From assembly GCA_042434945.1 (NCBI GenBank), contig CP170191.1, positions 2,914,001 to 2,978,000 of the forward strand: a DNA stretch of 64,000 nt. Reading direction: 5' to 3'. Made by a program: the position numbers and the translations under genes. The stretch comes from Escherichia hormaechei_A (GTDB lineage Bacteria; Pseudomonadota; Gammaproteobacteria; Enterobacterales; Enterobacteriaceae). This document shows positions 59,112 to 64,000 of this stretch, in pieces. The notes beneath the pieces were generated by a model. It searched no databases and was not told where the DNA came from. It worked only from the letters and a program-made list of their open reading frames with translations. Position 1 is the stretch's first letter. Each line of letters opens with the position of its first letter.

Positions 59112-61782
59112 ATGAGTCAGCGAGGACTGGAAGCACTACTGCGACCAAAATCGATAGCGGTAATTGGCGCGTCGATGAAACCCAATCGCGCAGGTTACCT
59201 GATGATGCGTAACCTGCTGGCGGGAGGCTTTAACGGACCGGTACTCCCGGTGACGCCAGCCTGGAAAGCGGTGTTGGGTGTGTTGGCCTGGCCGGATATT
59301 GCCAGCTTGCCCTTTACAACCCGACCTTGCGGTTTTATGTACCAATGCCAGCCGTAATCTTGCTCTTCTGGAAGAGCTCGGCGAGAAAGGCTGTAAAACC
59401 TGCATTATTCTTTCCGCCCCGGCATCGCAACACGAAGATCTCCGCGCCTGCGCCCTGCGCCATAACATGCGCCTGCTTGGACCAAACAGTCTGGGTTTAC
59501 TGGCTCCCTGGCAAGGTCTGAATGCCAGCTTTTCGCCTGTGCCGATTAAACGCGGCAAGCTGGCGTTTATTTCGCAATCGGCTGCCGTCTCCAACACCAT
59601 CCTCGACTGGGCGCAACAGCGTAAGATGGGCTTTTCCTACTTTATTGCGCTCGGCGACAGCCTGGATATCGACCGTTGATGAATTGCTTGACTATCTGGC
59701 ACGCGACAGTAAAACCAGCGCCATCCTGCTCTATCTCGAACAGTTAAGCGACGCGCGACGCTTTGGTTTCGGCGGCCCGTAGTGCCTCGCGTAATAAACC
59801 GATTCTGGTGATTAAAAGCGGACGTAGCCCGGCGGCACAGCGACTGCTCAACACGACGGCAGGAATGGACCCGGCATGGGATGCGGCTATTCAGCGTGCC
59901 GGTTTGTTGCGGGTACAGGACACCCACGAGCTGTTTTCGGCGGTGGAAACCCTTAGCCATATGCGCCCGCTACGTGGCGACCGGCTGATGATTATCAGCA
60001 ACGGTGCTGCGCCTGCCGCGCTGGCGCTGGATGCCTTATGGTCACGCAATGGCAAGCTGGCAACGCTAAGCGAAGAAACCTGCCAGAAACTGCTGCGATG
60101 CACTGCCAGAACATGTGGCAATATCTAACCCGCTCGATCTACGCGATGACGCCAGCAGTGAGCACTATATTAAAACGCTGGATATTCTGCTCCACAGCCA
60201 GGATTTTGACGCGCTGATGGTTATTCATTCGCCCAGCGCCGCTGCTCCCGCAACAGAAAGCGCGCAAGTATTAATTGAAGCGGTAAAGCATCATCCCCGC
60301 AGCAAATATGTCTCTTTGCTGACGAACTGGTGCGGCGAGCACTCCTCGCAAGAGGCACGACGTTTATTCAGCGAAGCCGGGCTGCCGACCTACCGTACCC
60401 CCGGAAGGAACCATCACTGCTTTTATGCATATGGTGGAGTACCGGCGTAATCAGAAGCAACTACGCGAAACGCCGGCGTTGCCCAGCAATCTGACTTCCA
60501 ATACCGCAGAAGCGCATCTTCTGTTGCAACAGGCGATTGCCGAAGGGGCTACGTCGCTCGATACCCATCGAAGTTCAGCCCATCCTGCAAGCGTATGGCA
60601 TGAACACGCTCCCTACCTGGATTGCCAGCGATAGCACCGAAGCGGTGCATATTGCCGAACAGATTGGTTATCCGGTGGCGCTGAAATTGCGTTCGCCGGA
60701 TATTCCACATAAATCGGAAGTTCAGGGCGTCATGCTTTACCTGCGTACAGCCAATGAAGTCCAGCAAGCGGCGAACGCTATTTTCGATCGCGTAAAAATG
60801 GCCTGGCCACAGGCGCGGGTCCCACGGCCTGTTGGTGCAAAGTATGGCTAACCGTGCTGGCGCTCAGGAGTTGCGGGTTGTGGTTGAGCACGATCCGGTT
60901 TTCGGGCCGTTGATCATGCTGGGTGAAGGCGGTGTGGAGTGGCGTCCTGAAGATCAAGCCGTCGTCGCACTGCCGCCGCTGAACATGAACCTGGCCCGCT
61001 ATCTGGTTATTCAGGGGATCAAAAGTAAAAAGATTCGTGCGCGCAGTGCGCTACGCCCCATTGGATGTTGCAGGCTTGAGCCAGCTTCTGGTGCAGGTTT
61101 CCAACTTGATTGTCGATTGCCCGGAAATTCAGCGTCTGGATATTCATCCTTTGCTGGCTTCTGGCAGTGAATTTACCGCGGCTGGATGTCACGCTGGATA
61201 TCTCGCCGTTTGAAGGCGATAACGAGAGTCGGCTGGCAGTGCGCCCTTATCCGCATCAGCTGGAAGAATGGGTAGAATTGAAAAACGGTGAACGCTGCTT
61301 GTTCCGCCCCGATTTTGCCAGAAGATGAGCCACAACTTCAGCAATTCATTTCGCGAGTCACCAAAGAAGATCTTTATTACCGCTACTTTAGCGAGATCAA
61401 CGAATTTACCCATGAAGATTTAGCCAACATGACACAGATCGACTACGATCGGGAAATGGCGTTTGTAGCGGTACGACGTATTGATCAAACGGAAGAGATC
61501 CTCGGCGTCACGCGTGCGATTTCCGATCCTGATAACATCGATGCCGAATTTGCTGTACTGGTTCGCTCGGATCTCAAAGGGTTAGGCTTAGGTCGACGCT
61601 TAATGGAAAAGTTGATTACCTATACGCGAGATCACGGACTACAACGTCTGAATGGTATTACGATGCCAAACAATCGTGGCATGGTGGCGCTAGCCCGCAA
61701 GCTCGGGTTTAACGTTGATATCCAGCTCGAAGAGGGGATCGTTGGGCTTACGCTAAATCTTGCCCAACGCGAGGAATCATGA
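59112..61782 (+). pseudogene. patZ: Protein lysine acetyltransferase PatZ, ten +1 frameshifts
   Basis: GNAT lysine acetyltransferase (Pka/YfiQ, about 886 residues) that acetylates acetyl-CoA synthetase and other proteins. An NDP-forming acyl-CoA-synthetase-like region (about 1-700) is followed by a C-terminal GNAT domain (about 725-886; SDLKGLGLGRRLMEKL). All segments are present and E. coli-like, but the frame breaks ten times, each explained by one extra base: near 59318, 59673, 59765, 60094, 60400, 60569, 60821, 61057, 61180 and 61308. Eight are C or G, mostly lengthening a short run. The final frame is consistent with exactly +10. No full-length product can be made. Confidence 0.92.
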
Positions 61783-61895
61783 GTAAGGTACTGGAAATGT
61801 TGACCACTTAATCGGGACTGGTGTTATTATTGCCCGCTTATGTCGTCTGCATTGCACAGAGGACCCTTCAATGAACAGAGAAGAAATGCACTGTG

Positions 61896-63251
61896 ATGTT
61901 GTCAAAATTTAAGCGTAATAAACATCAACAACACCTTGCCCAACTACCCAAGATTTCTCAATCAGTTGATGATGTCGATTTCTTTTACGCTCCCGCCGAC
62001 TTCCGGGAGACGCTGCTGGAAAAAATAGCCAGCGCGAAGCAGCGCATTTGCATTGTCGCCCTGTATCTCGAACAGGATGACGGTGGCAAAGGCATTCTGA
62101 ACGCGTTGTATGAAGCTAAAAGGCAGCGTCCGGAACTGGATGTGCGGGTGCTGGTCGACTGGCATCGTGCACAACGTGGACGCATTGGCGCTGCGGCATC
62201 TAACACTAACGCTGACTGGTACTGCCGCATGGCGCAGGAAAATCCGGGCGTAGATGTTCCGGTTTATGGCGTTCCAATCAATACCCGTGAAGCCCTTGGT
62301 GTTCTGCACTTTAAAGGCTTTATCATCGACGATAGCGTACTTTATAGCGGTGCCAGCCTGAACGATGTTTACCTGCATCAGCACGATAAATATCGCTACG
62401 ACCGTTATCATCTTATCCGTAACCGTAAGATGTCAGACATTATGTTTGAATGGGTTACACAGAATATTATGAATGGCCGCGGCGTTAATCGTCTGGATGA
62501 TGTTAATCGGCCAAAAAGCCCGGAAATCAAGAACGATATTCGTCTGTTCCGCCAGGAGCTGCGTGATGCCGCTTATCATTTCCAGGGCGATGCCGACAAC
62601 GATCAGCTTTCCGTAACGCCGATAGTGGGGCTGGGGAAATCGAGTCTGTTGAACAAGACCATTTTCCATCTTATGCCTTGTGCCGAGCAGAAACTAACCA
62701 TCTGTACGCCATACTTCAACCTGCCAGCAATCCTTGTGCGCAATATTATCCAGTTGCTGCGCGAAGGGAAAAAGGTCGAAATTATTGTTGGTGATAAAAC
62801 CGCGAACGACTTCTACATTCCGGAAGATGAACCTTTCAAGATAATTGGCGCATTGCCTTATCTCTATGAGATCAATCTGCGTCGTTTCCTGAGCCGTTTG
62901 CAGTATTACGTCAATACTGACCAGTTAGTGGTTCGGTTATGGAAAGATGACGACAACACCTATCACCTGAAAGGGATGTGGGTTGATGATAAGTGGATGT
63001 TGATCACCGGTAATAACCTGAACCCGCGCGCCTGGCGTCTGGATCTGGAAAACGCCATTTTGATCCACGATCCTCAGCATGCGTTAGCCGCGAAACGCGA
63101 TCGTGAGCTGGAGCTTATACGCACGCATACTACAGTGGTTCGTCATTATCGCGATCTGCAAAGCATCGCTGATTATCCGGTGAAAGTTCGCAAGCTGATT
63201 CGCCGTCTACGTCGGATCCGTATCGACCGCCTCATCAGCCGCATTCTGTAA
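61896..63251 (+). CDS. pssA: CDP-diacylglycerol-serine O-phosphatidyltransferase
   Basis: Phosphatidylserine synthase (451 residues), phospholipase-D superfamily, committing CDP-diacylglycerol to phosphatidylethanolamine. Two HKD-type motifs: HFKGFIIDDSVLYSGASLND (about 133) and HLKGMWVDDKWMLITGNNLNPRAW (about 352). Start ATG at 61896 (MLSKFKRNKHQQ). The body is E. coli-like, but between about residues 393 and 415 (HALAAKRDRELELIRTHTTVVRHY) it is of the Enterobacter type; the basic C-terminus is shared. Confidence 0.97.
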   Translation: MLSKFKRNKHQQHLAQLPKISQSVDDVDFFYAPADFRETLLEKIASAKQRICIVALYLEQDDGGKGILNALYEAKRQRPELDVRVLVDWHRAQRGRIGAAASNTNADWYCRMAQENPGVDVPVYGVPINTREALGVLHFKGFIIDDSVLYSGASLNDVYLHQHDKYRYDRYHLIRNRKMSDIMFEWVTQNIMNGRGVNRLDDVNRPKSPEIKNDIRLFRQELRDAAYHFQGDADNDQLSVTPIVGLGKSSLLNKTIFHLMPCAEQKLTICTPYFNLPAILVRNIIQLLREGKKVEIIVGDKTANDFYIPEDEPFKIIGALPYLYEINLRRFLSRLQYYVNTDQLVVRLWKDDDNTYHLKGMWVDDKWMLITGNNLNPRAWRLDLENAILIHDPQHALAAKRDRELELIRTHTTVVRHYRDLQSIADYPVKVRKLIRRLRRIRIDRLISRIL

Positions 63252-63257
63252 TACACG

Positions 63258-63283
63258 AGCCCTGTCATCGACGGGGCTTTTTT
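63258..63283 (+). terminator. pssA rho-independent terminator
   Basis: AGCCCTGTCATCGACGGGGCT followed by a six-T run, 7 bases after the pssA stop codon and 14 bases before yfiM. Confidence 0.88.
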
Positions 63284-63296
63284 ATGGAGTCTGTTA

Positions 63297-63620
63297 ATGC
63301 GTACGCCTTTCCTGATAATCCCTCTTTTCCTGACCGGTTGCAGCCATATGGCTAATGATAACTGGTCGGGTCAGGATAAAGCTCAACACTTTCTGGCGTC
63401 TGCAATGTTGTCCGCTGCGGGTAATGAATATGCGCTGCACCAGGGTTATAGCCGGGATCGAAGTGCCACAATGGGGCTGATGTTCTCCATCAGCCTGGGG
63501 GCATCAAAAGAACTTTGGGATAGCCGCCCCTCGGGAAGCGGCTGGAGCTGGAAAGATTTTGCCTGGGACGTAGCCGGGGCAACAACCGGCTACGCCGTCT
63601 GGCAGATGGCGCATTACTAA
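63297..63620 (+). CDS. yfiM: Putative lipoprotein YfiM
   Basis: Small protein (107 residues) of unknown function. N-terminal hydrophobic signal with lipobox FLTGC near residues 11-15, so probably lipidated. Conserved core NWSGQDKAQHFLASAMLSAAGNEYA and a C-terminal segment WDVAGATTGYAVWQ suggest a YfiM/DUF2279-like fold. Enterobacter-type sequence. Its last four bases overlap the convergent kgtP stop. Confidence 0.88.
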   Translation: MRTPFLIIPLFLTGCSHMANDNWSGQDKAQHFLASAMLSAAGNEYALHQGYSRDRSATMGLMFSISLGASKELWDSRPSGSGWSWKDFAWDVAGATTGYAVWQMAHY

Positions 63621-64000
63621 AGGCGGATCCCTTTTCCTTTACGATGCAGCATCAGGGAGACAATAAACGCCAGCGCCCCCATGATGGTGACATACCAGAA
63701 AAAGGTCGATTCACTGCCCCATGACTTAAGGGATAGCGCGACATACTCTGCCGAACCGCCGAACAGGGCGTTAGCGACCGCATAAGAGAGGCCTACGCCC
63801 AGCGCCCTCACCTGTGCGGGAAACATTTCCGCTTTCAAAATGCCACTGATTGCCGTGTAAAAACTAATAATAATAAGTGCCACCATAATCAAAGCGAAAG
63901 CGGCATACGGAGAGGTTGTATGCTGTAGCGCCGTCAAAAGCGGAACAGTCCCCAGGGTGAGCATGCCACCAAAGATCAGCATGGAGGTGCGGCGACCTAT
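63617..64000 (-). CDS. kgtP: Alpha-ketoglutarate permease, C-terminal part (cut by window edge)
   Basis: Last 128 codons of an MFS symporter. The frame stays open to the window edge, beginning IGRRTSM, the typical MFS loop, then several membrane segments, the family block ILKAEMFPAQVRALGVGLSYAVANALFGGSAEYVAL and the C-terminus LMLHRKGKGIRL. E. coli KgtP takes up 2-oxoglutarate with protons. Differs from E. coli in many positions, consistent with the Enterobacter-like end block. Confidence 0.93.
   Translation of the reverse strand: MGRRTSMLIFGGMLTLGTVPLLTALQHTTSPYAAFALIMVALIIISFYTAISGILKAEMFPAQVRALGVGLSYAVANALFGGSAEYVALSLKSWGSESTFFWYVTIMGALAFIVSLMLHRKGKGIRL

Noticed and set aside
59112..61782. 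Programmed frameshifting in patZ
   Set aside because: Ten sites without a shared slippery heptamer or downstream structure; the sites are simple one-base additions, so programmed recoding is implausible.

Overview
This window is gammaproteobacterial, family Enterobacteriaceae. Gene order matches the Escherichia coli chromosome segment yfhM-sseA-sseB-pepB-isc-trmJ-suhB-csiE-hcaT-yphA-glyA-hmp-glnB-qseFGE-purL-mltF-tadA-pgpC-yfhH-yfhL-acpS-pdxJ-recO-era-rnc-lepBA-rseCBA-rpoE-nadB-trmN6-srmB-grcA-ung-yfiF-trxC-tapT-patZ-pssA-yfiM-kgtP. Identifications come from recalled family sequences; no search was run. No rRNA, tRNA, CRISPR array, insertion sequence, integrase or plasmid/phage gene was seen.

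The most important property is that the window is a mosaic. Some blocks read, residue for residue as far as I can recall, like E. coli (about 10.1-19.05, 23.9-28.03, 29.55-36.7, 41.5-55.1 and 55.7-63.05 kb). They alternate with visibly diverged, more GC-rich blocks of Enterobacter/Klebsiella type (about 1-10.1, 19.05-23.9, 28.03-29.5, 36.7-41.5, 55.1-55.6 and 63.07-64 kb). Switches fall inside or at the ends of conserved genes. The diverged blocks carry genes not found at this place in E. coli K-12: an alpha-glucoside PTS operon (aglA-aglB), an RpiR regulator behind sseA, a NicO metal transporter pair, and murQ-murP beside yfhH. Four genes are frame-disrupted: qseF, with a 1-base loss at a block junction; qseE; trmN6, with seven indels; and patZ, with ten single-base insertions. 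The simplest reading is a chimeric or error-containing assembly of two related enterobacteria. Real interspecies recombination is the alternative.

Layout. 1-10 kb: alpha-2-macroglobulin-like lipoprotein, alpha-glucoside uptake and hydrolysis, sulfurtransferase SseA, RpiR regulator, SseB. 10-17 kb: peptidase B and the complete isc Fe-S operon with its IscR promoter. 17-19 kb: tRNA methyltransferase TrmJ and inositol monophosphatase SuhB around a REP/BIME cluster. 19-24 kb: nickel/cobalt efflux pair, csiE, hcaT, yphA. 24-31 kb: glyA/hmp divergent pair with PurR and NsrR sites, glnB, and the QseE/QseG/QseF system with the small RNA glmY and three matching GlrR (QseF) sites. 31-41.5 kb: purL, mltF, tadA, pgpC, then the MurNAc system murQ-murP with a divergent RpiR-type regulator and twin operator-like repeats. 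41.5-51 kb: acpS-pdxJ-recO-era-rnc, lepB-lepA and rseC-rseB-rseA-rpoE, all leftward. 51-64 kb: nadB with a perfect NadR box, broken trmN6, srmB, grcA with an FNR box, ung, yfiF, trxC, tapT, broken patZ, pssA, yfiM and the 3' end of kgtP.

Functionally the window is mainly housekeeping: Fe-S assembly, RNA processing, envelope stress (sigma E), one-carbon/purine and NAD synthesis, peptidoglycan recycling. Two sugar-phosphate PTS modules form the accessory carbohydrate content.
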